The translations under genes and the position numbers were made by a program. DNA of 6,598 nt, from assembly GCA_017476965.1 (NCBI GenBank), contig JAFUXX010000302.1, positions 1-6,598 of the forward strand. Reading direction: 5' to 3'. The stretch is from Kiritimatiellia bacterium (lineage in GTDB: Bacteria; Verrucomicrobiota; Kiritimatiellia; RFP12; UBA3636). The notes beneath the pieces are model-generated. The model did no database searches and was not told the DNA's origin. It was given only the letters and a program-made list of their open reading frames with translations. This document shows, piece after piece, positions 1 through 5,740 of this stretch (its first letter is position 1; the number at the start of each line of letters is the position of its first letter).

Positions 1-29
1 ATTATACGCGCTCTCCGGCGCGTCCGCAA
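1..29 (-). promoter_or_regulatory. Minus-strand sigma70-type promoter for a gene left of the window
   Basis: Read on the minus strand, a -35 box TTGCGG (24-29) is separated by exactly 17 bases from a perfect -10 box TATAAT (1-6). It points out of the window, so the gene it would serve is not visible. It stands back to back with the plus-strand kinase promoter, with the two -35 boxes 14 bases apart, which suggests a divergently transcribed neighbour. The -35 hexamer is identical to that of the hydE promoter further along. The boxes are seen directly; promoter activity is inferred. Confidence 0.5.
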
Positions 30-43
30 CGCCGCAAGCCGAT

Positions 44-72
44 TTGACGGGGCCGCGGCCGTAGGCTAGAAT
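44..72 (+). promoter_or_regulatory. Sigma70-type promoter of the hybrid histidine kinase gene
   Basis: A -35 box TTGACG (44-49) and a -10 box TAGAAT (67-72) are separated by 17 bases. Transcription would start near position 79, giving a leader of about 43 bases before the ATG at 122. The leader has no clear Shine-Dalgarno sequence. The stretch GCTAGAATTGCCGC, running from just before the -10 box into the start region, closely resembles the one upstream of the nucleotidyltransferase gene. Confidence 0.6.
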
Positions 73-121
73 TGCCGCGGTCGCCCGCTTTCGGGACCGG
101 ACGCCCAACCCGGCTTTTCGC

Positions 122-2536
122 ATGAGCACGATTCCTCTTTCCAACGTTCAAAGCGCAGTTCTCGCCATCGCCCCGCAGGACGCCCTCGTGGCGGTTTTCG
201 CGGTCGCGGCGCTGGGCTTCCTCGGCCTGTTCCTCTTCATGCGCTCGCGCCTGCGCGCCTCGCTCGTCGAAAAGGCGCGCGCGGATTTCTCGTCCGAACT
301 GCTTTCGAAGTTCGGGCGCAGCATGGAGACGCGCATCGGCAGCGGCGGCCCGGCGGGCGGCGCGTCCGGAGGCGGCGACCACGTCGCCCGCATCCTCGCC
401 TACGCGAACATCGCCGAAGCGCTCTCCGGCGGCTACGAGTGCATCTACTACATCGACATCGCTACCGGCCGCTTCGACCAGTACCGCTCCGGCGGCCTCC
501 ACGACCAGATCGAGGTCGGCGGCGACGGCGCGGACTTCTTCGCCTCCGTCGCGTCCCTCGTGTCGACCGCGGTCCATCCGGACGACGTCTGGCGCGTGCG
601 CGAGGCGTTCGCGCGCGACAATCTCGTCCGCGAAACCGACGGCGGCAAGGTGTTCTCCGTCTCGTACCGGTTCGCCGTCGGCGACGGCTACATCTGGCTC
701 AACGCCCGCGCAATCCGCTCCTCCGGCGGCAGCGACGACCATCTCGTGGTCGCCGTCGCCAACGTCGACGAGCAGATGCGCCGCGAAAAAGGCCACGAGG
801 CCCGCGCCAACGAATCCGTCGCCAAGCTGGAGGAGATGCTGGAGCAGTCGGCCCGCTCGCGCGCCACGCTCGTGAAGCTCGCGACCTACCAGGACGCGGA
901 CGAGCTGCGCGACATCGCGCTCCGCGAAACGGGCCAGATCCTCGGCGCCACGGCCGTGTTCCTCTTCCGCCACAGGATGGACGGCTCCACGCCGCTCGTG
1001 CATTCGTGGTTCCGCTCGCCGGAGTACAACGTCTTCCCGAAGAACATCGCCGAAGTCAACGAGACGCCCGACTACCTCGACGCGCACTCCGACATCCGCT
1101 ACGCGCTCGGGCAGCCCGAAGGCAACAACCCCGCGTGGGACGACATGCTTCGCAAGGCCAAGTCCACCCGCTTCCTCGCGGGCCTGCTGCGCGTGGACGG
1201 CGAAGTGTGGGGCCACGTGAGCTACGTGATCGACCGCCACGGGCTCCCCGGCCGCGAGGAGCTGGAGATGTTCCACGAGGCCTGCGCGCTCGTGCAGATC
1301 GGCGTCCTCCGCGCCCGCATCATCGAGACCCGCGACACGCACCAGCGCCAGCTCGTCGCCTCCGCCCGCGCCGCCAACCAGGCCGCGCGCGCCAAGACGA
1401 TGTTCCTCGCCACGATGTCCCACGAGATCCGCACCCCGCTCAACGCGGTCGTGGGCTACAGCGAGTTCCTCAACCGGCCCGGCATCACGCCGGACGAAAT
1501 CCGCGAGTACACGGTCGGCATTTCGCACAGCGCCAACGCCCTGCTTTCGCTCATCAACGACATCCTCGACCTGTCCAAGCTCGAAGCCGGCAAGGTCGAC
1601 ATGAGCGGCAAGTGCGACCTGGCGAAGCTGTTCGACGAAATGGAGTCGCTTTTCCACTACCGCGCCGTCACCAAGGACCTCCGCCTCTCGGCCAAGATCG
1701 CGCCCGACTTCCCCGTCCTCAAGCTTTCCGAGGAGCACGTCCGCCAGATCCTGCTCAACGTCATCGGCAACGCCGTGAAGTTCACCGACGCCGGTCTCGT
1801 GGAGTGGACCGCCGAGGCGCACCCGGACGGCGACGGCACCGTGGCGCTCAACATTTCCGTGGACGACACCGGCATCGGCATCGCCAAGGACAAGCTCGCG
1901 TCGATCTTCGACCCGTTCGTGCAGGACGGCGCCACGCGCGGCGGCAAGGTCTACAACGGCACCGGGCTGGGCCTGCCGATCGTCAAGCGCCTGCTCGACG
2001 CCTGCAACGGCACCATCCGCATCGAGAGCGAGCCGCGCGAAGGCACCCACATCCGGATCCACATTTCGCGCGTGGCCGTGCTCGGCAAGGCCGGCGCCGC
2101 GGCTTCGCAGGCCGCACAGCCTTCCTCCAACGCCATGGCCGAGCCGCTCGCGTTCCCCGAGGGCTTCCGCGCGCTCATCGTCGACGACGTGCCGATCAAC
2201 CTCAAGATCCTCGACCTGCACGTGCGCGGGCTCGGCGTCAAGGAGGTTTCGCAGGCCACTTCCGCCGAGGAAGCGCTGCGCCGCATCGCGGAAAAGAAGC
2301 CGGACGTCGTCCTGACCGACATGTGGATGCCCGGCATGAGCGGCGCCGACCTCGCGGCCGAAATCCGCAAGGACAAGTCGCTCGATTCCGTCCCGCTCGT
2401 CGCCGTCACGGCGGACAACGACGTCGGCGCCACGTTCGACCAGTCGTTCTTCTCCGCGGTCGTAACGAAGCCCGTCGCCGCCGCACGTCTCCGCCAGACG
2501 TTCCTCCAGCTCTTCCCCGGCGTCCGCGTGAAGTAG
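122..2536 (+). CDS. Membrane-anchored hybrid sensor histidine kinase with C-terminal receiver domain
   Basis: This 804-residue protein should sense a signal, autophosphorylate on histidine and pass the phosphate to its own receiver domain. One hydrophobic segment (about residues 21-40) anchors it in the inner membrane, with almost no periplasmic loop. A PAS-like domain follows (about 95-215, with YECIYYIDIATGRF at the start and HPDD and YIWLNARAI further on), then a short charged coiled-coil-like linker (219-245) and a GAF-like domain (about 250-395). The HisKA motif SHEIRTPLN carries the phosphorylatable His434. HATPase_c landmarks are Asn550 (N box), DDTGIGI at 581-587 (G1), the FDPF F box near 596 and GTGLGLPI at 613-620 (G2). 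The receiver domain has Asp688/Asp689, phosphoacceptor Asp733 in LTDMWMPG, Thr763 and Lys783, so all key residues are present. There is no HPt or DNA-binding output domain, so onward relay needs a separate protein not in this window. The signal is probably cytoplasmic, read by PAS/GAF, but the ligand cannot be inferred. The ATG at 122 lies 50 bases after a good -10 box. Confidence 0.95.
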   Translation: MSTIPLSNVQSAVLAIAPQDALVAVFAVAALGFLGLFLFMRSRLRASLVEKARADFSSELLSKFGRSMETRIGSGGPAGGASGGGDHVARILAYANIAEALSGGYECIYYIDIATGRFDQYRSGGLHDQIEVGGDGADFFASVASLVSTAVHPDDVWRVREAFARDNLVRETDGGKVFSVSYRFAVGDGYIWLNARAIRSSGGSDDHLVVAVANVDEQMRREKGHEARANESVAKLEEMLEQSARSRATLVKLATYQDADELRDIALRETGQILGATAVFLFRHRMDGSTPLVHSWFRSPEYNVFPKNIAEVNETPDYLDAHSDIRYALGQPEGNNPAWDDMLRKAKSTRFLAGLLRVDGEVWGHVSYVIDRHGLPGREELEMFHEACALVQIGVLRARIIETRDTHQRQLVASARAANQAARAKTMFLATMSHEIRTPLNAVVGYSEFLNRPGITPDEIREYTVGISHSANALLSLINDILDLSKLEAGKVDMSGKCDLAKLFDEMESLFHYRAVTKDLRLSAKIAPDFPVLKLSEEHVRQILLNVIGNAVKFTDAGLVEWTAEAHPDGDGTVALNISVDDTGIGIAKDKLASIFDPFVQDGATRGGKVYNGTGLGLPIVKRLLDACNGTIRIESEPREGTHIRIHISRVAVLGKAGAAASQAAQPSSNAMAEPLAFPEGFRALIVDDVPINLKILDLHVRGLGVKEVSQATSAEEALRRIAEKKPDVVLTDMWMPGMSGADLAAEIRKDKSLDSVPLVAVTADNDVGATFDQSFFSAVVTKPVAAARLRQTFLQLFPGVRVK

Positions 2537-2553
2537 CGGGCGCCGCCGCCGGG

Positions 2554-3516
2554 CTAGGGCAGGGCGAACAGCAGCACGAGCCCCAGGGATATCGACGAAA
2601 GCACTGTCGTAAGGGCGACGGCCGCGCCGGCGAGGCGTGCGTCGCCGCCCATTTCTTCGGCCATCACGTAGGACGCCACCGCGCTCGGGCACGCGAGAAA
2701 CGCGAGCACCACGAACATGTGGAGCCCGCCCAGCCCGAGCGCCGCGCATGTCGCGAGCCCGACGAGCGGGCAGACCGCCAGTTTCACGAACGCCGCCGCG
2801 AACGCCCCGCCGCGCGCCGCTTTCACGCGCTCCGGCGTGAGTGACGCGCCCAGCGCGAGGAGCGACCCCGCGGTGGCCATCCCGCCGAAGCAGGAAACGG
2901 TCCGCGCGATTGGCATCGGCAGCGCGAAGCCCCACTTTTCGCGAGCGTAGAGCAGCGCGAGCCCCGCGAGGCACGCGAGGATGAGCGGGTTGCGGGCGAT
3001 TCCCGACGCGACGCGCCACGCCCGGACCCGGATGCTGTCGCCGTCGCCGGGGCGCGTGAGGAACGCGACCCCGAGCAGGTTGTAGAGCAGCAGGCACGGG
3101 GCGAGCGTCATGACCGCGAGCGGCATCCCTTCCGCCGCCAAGTCCGGCCGCACGGCGAACGCGCTCGCCATGACCGGTATGCCGATGTAGGCGTTGTTGC
3201 TGCGCAGCACGGTCTGGCAGAACGTGCCTCGCGAAGCGCGTGGTATCCCGAGCGGTTTTGCGAGAACCCAGCCAGCCGCCGCGGTAGCCAGCGTCGCGAG
3301 CGCGAGCGCGAGGGACGTGCGCGCGGACCTGTCGGCGACGGCCGCCGTCGAAATCGAATCGACGAGCATGCACGGCAGCGCGCCGTGGAACACTAGCCGG
3401 TTGAGCCCTTTTGCCGCTTCTTCGCGGAAAAAGCCGGTCCTGCGAAGCGCCGCGCCGAGGGCGAGCATGAAAAACACCGGGAACAGCACGCCCGGTACCG
3501 CGAGCGCGGCGTTCAC
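2554..3516 (-). CDS. AEC (auxin efflux carrier)-family permease
   Basis: This 320-residue, very hydrophobic protein has about ten predicted membrane segments, the usual size and layout of bacterial AEC transporters. Family hallmarks are the N-terminal segment VLFPVFFMLALGAALRRTGF, the LPCMLV helix near 47, the broken-helix motif RSNNAYIGIP (105-114), and the C-terminal CPSAVASYVMAEEMGGDA (276-293). Family members are secondary carriers, often for malate, malonate or other organic anions. Substrate cannot be read from the sequence. The start is a GTG at 3516 whose first four bases (GTGA) overlap the TGA stop of hydE, so translation is probably coupled and the two genes share one transcript. 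An open frame continues upstream on this strand but is only the shadow of hydE. The gene converges on the histidine kinase, with 17 bases between the two stops. No separate promoter is visible. Confidence 0.92.
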   Translation of the reverse strand: MNAALAVPGVLFPVFFMLALGAALRRTGFFREEAAKGLNRLVFHGALPCMLVDSISTAAVADRSARTSLALALATLATAAAGWVLAKPLGIPRASRGTFCQTVLRSNNAYIGIPVMASAFAVRPDLAAEGMPLAVMTLAPCLLLYNLLGVAFLTRPGDGDSIRVRAWRVASGIARNPLILACLAGLALLYAREKWGFALPMPIARTVSCFGGMATAGSLLALGASLTPERVKAARGGAFAAAFVKLAVCPLVGLATCAALGLGGLHMFVVLAFLACPSAVASYVMAEEMGGDARLAGAAVALTTVLSSISLGLVLLFALP

Positions 3517-4616
3517 GGTTCCGCCCTCCCGCCGCCGTGCTTGGCCGCGTAGTGCGGCGGCGTCCCGGGATCGTTCCACGCGACGGTTTCGCCGATGCGC
3601 GCTATCCGCGCCGAAAGGCATCCGCGGCACTGCCCGGAAGTTTCGTCGAGGCAGGGCTTGCCCTTGTAGAGCTGGTAGTCCGCCCGGTACTGCCTGTCGG
3701 TCGCGTTGGGCATCATCACGTTGGCGCCGGCGAGCAACGCGCGCTCCCGTCCGTCCGGCGCGAGGACCTGCAGCGCGGTCGCCGCCGCGATGTTGCAGTC
3801 GTGCAGGTGCAGGCGCGTCGCGGCGATGACGTCCAGCGCCAGTTCCAGCGCCTCCGTCTTGTCGAACGGCGCGCCGGCCATCGGAGTTTCCGGATTCGGC
3901 ACGAATGGCCCCATGCCGATCATGTCGGCGTCGACCTCGCGGAAGAAGTCGATGTCCCGCGCGATGTCGAGCGCGGTCTGTCCGGGAATGCCGAACATGA
4001 CCCCCGTTCCGACCTGGTAGCCGAGCGAAGCGAGATCGGAGAGGCACCCGCGGCGGCGCTTCCACGAGTGGTCCGCCGGATGGATCGAGGCGTAGAGTTC
4101 GGGATTGGATGTTTCGATGCGGAGCAGGTAGCGGTCCGCGCCCGCATCCCGCCACCGCGCGTAGACTTCGCGCGTCTGCTCGCCGAGACTGAGGACGATC
4201 GCGAAATCCGGAGCCGTGGCGGCGCGGATCGCGCGGACGATCCTCTCGATGCGCGCCGTGTTCTCCTCCGATTCGATTTCCCCGGATTGCAGGACCGCGG
4301 AGCCGTACCCCATTTCGAACGCCGAGCGCGCCATGCGGACGACGTCCGCCTCCGGTATCATGTACCGGTGCGTGGCCGCGTTGTCGCGGCGCAAGCCGCA
4401 GTAGAGGCAGTTCTTCGCGCAGGCGTTCCCGATCTCCACCAGACCGCGCAGGAAAGCGCGCGGACCGGTGGCGCGGAGCTTCACGGCGTACGCGGCCTCG
4501 CGCAGCGCCTTGCGCTCCGCGGGATCGCGCGCGGCCACCAGCACTGCCAGCTCTTCCGGCCGCAGCGCACCGCGACCGGCCGCCGCCCTGGCAAGCAGAT
4601 TGTCGAAACTGTTCAT
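3513..4616 (-). CDS. hydE: [FeFe]-hydrogenase H-cluster maturation radical SAM enzyme HydE
   Basis: The protein has 367 residues, close to the usual HydE length of about 350. It has the radical-SAM cluster motif Cys66-x3-Cys70-x2-Cys73 (CAKNCLYC) inside the typical HydE context LRGLVEIGNAC...CGLRR, then LQSGE (109-113), LLRIETSNPELY (164-175), MIGMGPFVPNPETPM (232-246) and GANVMMPN (297-304). A second cysteine set, Cys322-x7-Cys330-x2-Cys333, matches the spacing of the accessory Fe-S site known in Thermotoga HydE, which is not conserved in all members. HydE is a cytoplasmic SAM-dependent enzyme acting on the iron-carbonyl-cyanide-cysteine precursor made by HydG, on the way to the diiron subcluster assembled on HydF. 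No hydF, hydG or hydrogenase gene is in this window. The ATG at 4616 is chosen because the homologous region begins just after it, it follows a promoter and hairpin leader, and only a weak GGCGG precedes it. The main alternative is another radical SAM enzyme of the HydE/PylB/BioB-like group, but the motif set favours HydE. Confidence 0.92.
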   Translation of the reverse strand: MNSFDNLLARAAAGRGALRPEELAVLVAARDPAERKALREAAYAVKLRATGPRAFLRGLVEIGNACAKNCLYCGLRRDNAATHRYMIPEADVVRMARSAFEMGYGSAVLQSGEIESEENTARIERIVRAIRAATAPDFAIVLSLGEQTREVYARWRDAGADRYLLRIETSNPELYASIHPADHSWKRRRGCLSDLASLGYQVGTGVMFGIPGQTALDIARDIDFFREVDADMIGMGPFVPNPETPMAGAPFDKTEALELALDVIAATRLHLHDCNIAAATALQVLAPDGRERALLAGANVMMPNATDRQYRADYQLYKGKPCLDETSGQCRGCLSARIARIGETVAWNDPGTPPHYAAKHGGGRAEP

Positions 4617-4626
4617 CCGGGAAATT

Positions 4627-4664
4627 CCGCCACGGCGCGTCCGCCTCCGGCCGCGCCGTGGCGG
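4627..4664 (-). promoter_or_regulatory. Large inverted repeat forming the hydE 5' leader
   Basis: The arms CCGCCACGGCGCG (4627-4639) and CGCGCCGTGGCGG (4652-4664) are perfect 13-bp inverted complements with a 12-base loop. The repeat ends 10 bases before the hydE ATG and begins two bases after the hydE -10 box, so nearly the whole leader RNA would fold into it. The only Shine-Dalgarno-like bases at a usable distance (GGCGG) lie in its 3' arm, and the loop contains GGAGG on the RNA strand. No U-tract follows, so it is not a normal intrinsic terminator. It could be a translational switch, an mRNA-stabilising cap or a protein operator at the transcription start. The repeat is seen directly; the role is inferred. 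Confidence 0.6.
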
Positions 4665-4666
4665 GG

Positions 4667-4695
4667 ATACTACGATTTTCCCCTTCCGCCCGCAA
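4667..4695 (-). promoter_or_regulatory. Sigma70-type promoter of the hydE-permease operon
   Basis: On the minus strand, a -35 box TTGCGG (4690-4695) and a -10 box TAGTAT (4667-4672) are 17 bases apart. The predicted start, near 4660, falls inside the leader inverted repeat. The promoter is back to back with that of the nucleotidyltransferase gene, with the -35 boxes 11 bases apart. Confidence 0.55.
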
Positions 4696-4706
4696 GGCCG
4701 CCCGGT

Positions 4707-4735
4707 TTGCATCTCGCGGCGGCGGATGCTAGACT
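4707..4735 (+). promoter_or_regulatory. Sigma70-type promoter of the nucleotidyltransferase gene
   Basis: A -35 box TTGCAT (4707-4712) and a -10 box TAGACT (4730-4735) are 17 bases apart, with an extended-10 TG at 4727-4728. The predicted start is near 4742. This leaves a leader of about 49 bases before the GTG at 4791, similar to the kinase leader. It would leave almost no leader for the alternative in-frame ATT at 4743. Confidence 0.55.
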
Positions 4736-4790
4736 TTCCGCCATTAACGACTACTCTTTCCGGACTCTCCACGCCGCCGACGGCGGCCGC

Positions 4791-5516
4791 GTGATCTTCC
4801 GCGGCGTCCTCGGGAGCCGTGCATACGGGACGAACCGCCCCGGGAGCGACCAGGACGTGCGCGGCATCCGCGTCCTCTTCGCCGCCGAGAGCGGCAGCAG
4901 GGCTTGGGGTTTCGCCTCGCCCGACAGCGATTGGGACGTCCGGGCGATCTACGTCCATCCGCGCGACTGGTATCTGGGCATCGCCGAAAAGCCGCGCGAC
5001 ACGTTCGAAGCGGCGCTTCCGGGCGACCTTGACGTTTCCGCTTGGGAACTTCGCAAGGCGCTCCGCCTCTTCGCCAAGTCGAACGTCCCGCTGCTCGAAT
5101 GGCTTGGCAGCCCCGTGGTCTACCTCGACCGCGACGGGTTGCGCGACCGGCTTCGCGCGCTCATTCCGGTCGTGTTCGATCCCCGCGGGGCGGCCTGGCA
5201 CCACCTAGCCATGCAGCGCGGCGCGCTCGCCGACTGCGCGCCCGACGGCTCGATACGCATCAAGAAGCTCTGTTACGCCCTCCGCTCGGCCCTGTCCGTC
5301 CGCTGGATCGCCGCGCGCGCTGCCATGCCGCCGGTTCCGTTCCCGGAACTGTTCGCCTCGACCGGCCTCGCCTCGTCCGCCGAAAGCGCCGTTCAAGGGC
5401 ACTTTGCGGCAAACTTCGGCTGCGCGCGCAAAAGGAAGCGCCAAAGAGCGGTTCTTCGCCCGAGTTTCGTCCAGTCGCATTTGCCGGCGAATTGCGGCTG
5501 CGCCCGGAGCAGATAA
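4791..5516 (+). CDS. COG3541/PF10127-type nucleotidyltransferase, chimeric N-terminus and truncated C-terminus (possible pseudogene)
   Basis: The open frame encodes 241 residues from the GTG at 4791. The body (about 28-200) resembles the DNA-polymerase-beta-superfamily nucleotidyltransferases of the YcgL/RlaP type. It has VLFAAESGSRAWGF, the Gly35-Ser36 and Asp47-x-Asp49 metal-binding motif, a likely third acidic residue in DLDVSAWELRKALRLF (Asp79 or Asp81), then LLEWLGSPVVY and IKKLCYALRSAL. Such enzymes transfer nucleotides, and some sit in RNA-repair loci; the substrate here is unknown. Two oddities stand out. A second, divergent GSRAYGTNRPGSDQDVRGI head (Gly8-Ser9, Asp20, Asp22) lies just before the normal head. 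Also, from residue 202 the sequence is only the antisense of the minus-strand repeat gene, so the family's C-terminal part is missing. In-frame codons from an ATT at 4743 also look coding, so the original start may have been there and lost. Activity is doubtful, although Gly-Ser and all three acidic positions of the second head remain. Confidence 0.72.
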   Translation: MIFRGVLGSRAYGTNRPGSDQDVRGIRVLFAAESGSRAWGFASPDSDWDVRAIYVHPRDWYLGIAEKPRDTFEAALPGDLDVSAWELRKALRLFAKSNVPLLEWLGSPVVYLDRDGLRDRLRALIPVVFDPRGAAWHHLAMQRGALADCAPDGSIRIKKLCYALRSALSVRWIAARAAMPPVPFPELFASTGLASSAESAVQGHFAANFGCARKRKRQRAVLRPSFVQSHLPANCGCARSR

Positions 5517-5722
5517 CTCCAGTCGCCCCCGTGGAGTTTCGCCCAGTCGCATCTGTCGGCGAATTCGGGTCGCGCAGACAGTATCCGCGCCCAGTTCCAG
5601 CCGTCGAACTTCGACCAGTCGCAGTTCGCGGCGGCCCCGGGGTCCTCGACAATCGATTCCGCCAGATCTCTTGTGGCCGACGATTCGTCAGTGAAAACTT
5701 CGGTAGTGTTTATTCCGTTCAT
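5393..5722 (-). CDS. Small Trp-rich 24-residue repeat protein ('CDWxKL...LLRAQPQFA' repeats), probably 3'-truncated
   Basis: This is a 109-residue protein without a signal peptide or membrane segment. After an acidic N-terminal part (1-33) it consists of three tandem repeats: residues 34-57, 58-81 and 82-107 (24, 24 and 26 long). Each begins Cys-Asp-Trp-x-Lys and ends in a helix-like segment such as LLRAQPQFAGK. Residues 19-33 (DLAESIVEDPGAAAN) look like a capping half repeat aligned with the second half of a unit. I recognise this type of repeat from hypothetical proteins of gut anaerobes; its function is unknown, and a repeat scaffold for protein binding is only a guess. A fourth repeat starts with Cys108 and is cut off by Pro and the stop at 5393-5395. 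The ATG at 5722 lies 18 bases after the stop of the molybdenum-carrier-like gene, so the two are probably co-transcribed. The last 124 bases overlap the opposing nucleotidyltransferase frame. The repeat regularity on this strand makes this the real coding strand there. Confidence 0.72.
   Translation of the reverse strand: MNGINTTEVFTDESSATRDLAESIVEDPGAAANCDWSKFDGWNWARILSARPEFADRCDWAKLHGGDWSYLLRAQPQFAGKCDWTKLGRRTALWRFLLRAQPKFAAKCP
5402..5623 (-). repeat. Three tandem coding repeats, 72-bp period
   Basis: The units span 5552-5623, 5480-5551 and 5402-5479 on the minus strand. On the plus strand the signature CAGTCGCA recurs at 5472, 5544 and 5616, exactly 72 bases apart. The units have diverged at the nucleotide level, while the Cys-Asp-Trp start and hydrophobic spacing persist, which suggests selection on the protein. 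The unit nearest the stop carries a two-codon insertion. Confidence 0.8.
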
Positions 5723-5740
5723 CGCGTTCTGCTTTGTTGC

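Noticed and set aside
2516..2553. GC-rich imperfect hairpin between the convergent kinase and permease stops (CCCGGCG/CGCCGGG with inner CCGC/GCGG)
   Set aside because: The internal loop is asymmetric and neither strand has a T-run after it, so I cannot claim a terminator; such pairings are common in GC-rich sequence.
439..2844. An 800-codon plus-strand frame overlapping the kinase in another frame
   Set aside because: Its Arg/Pro-rich low-complexity translation is a typical out-of-frame shadow, and it runs past the kinase stop into the antisense of the permease.
2..3373. An open minus-strand frame of over 1100 codons opposite the kinase
   Set aside because: It is Arg/Ala/Gly/Val-rich without recognisable motifs and lies opposite a kinase with every catalytic motif intact. 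Long antisense frames are expected in GC-rich DNA.
3537..4742. Plus-strand continuation of the nucleotidyltransferase frame upstream, opposite hydE
   Set aside because: It is the antisense of the well-supported hydE gene and lies upstream of the nucleotidyltransferase promoter, with no family similarity.
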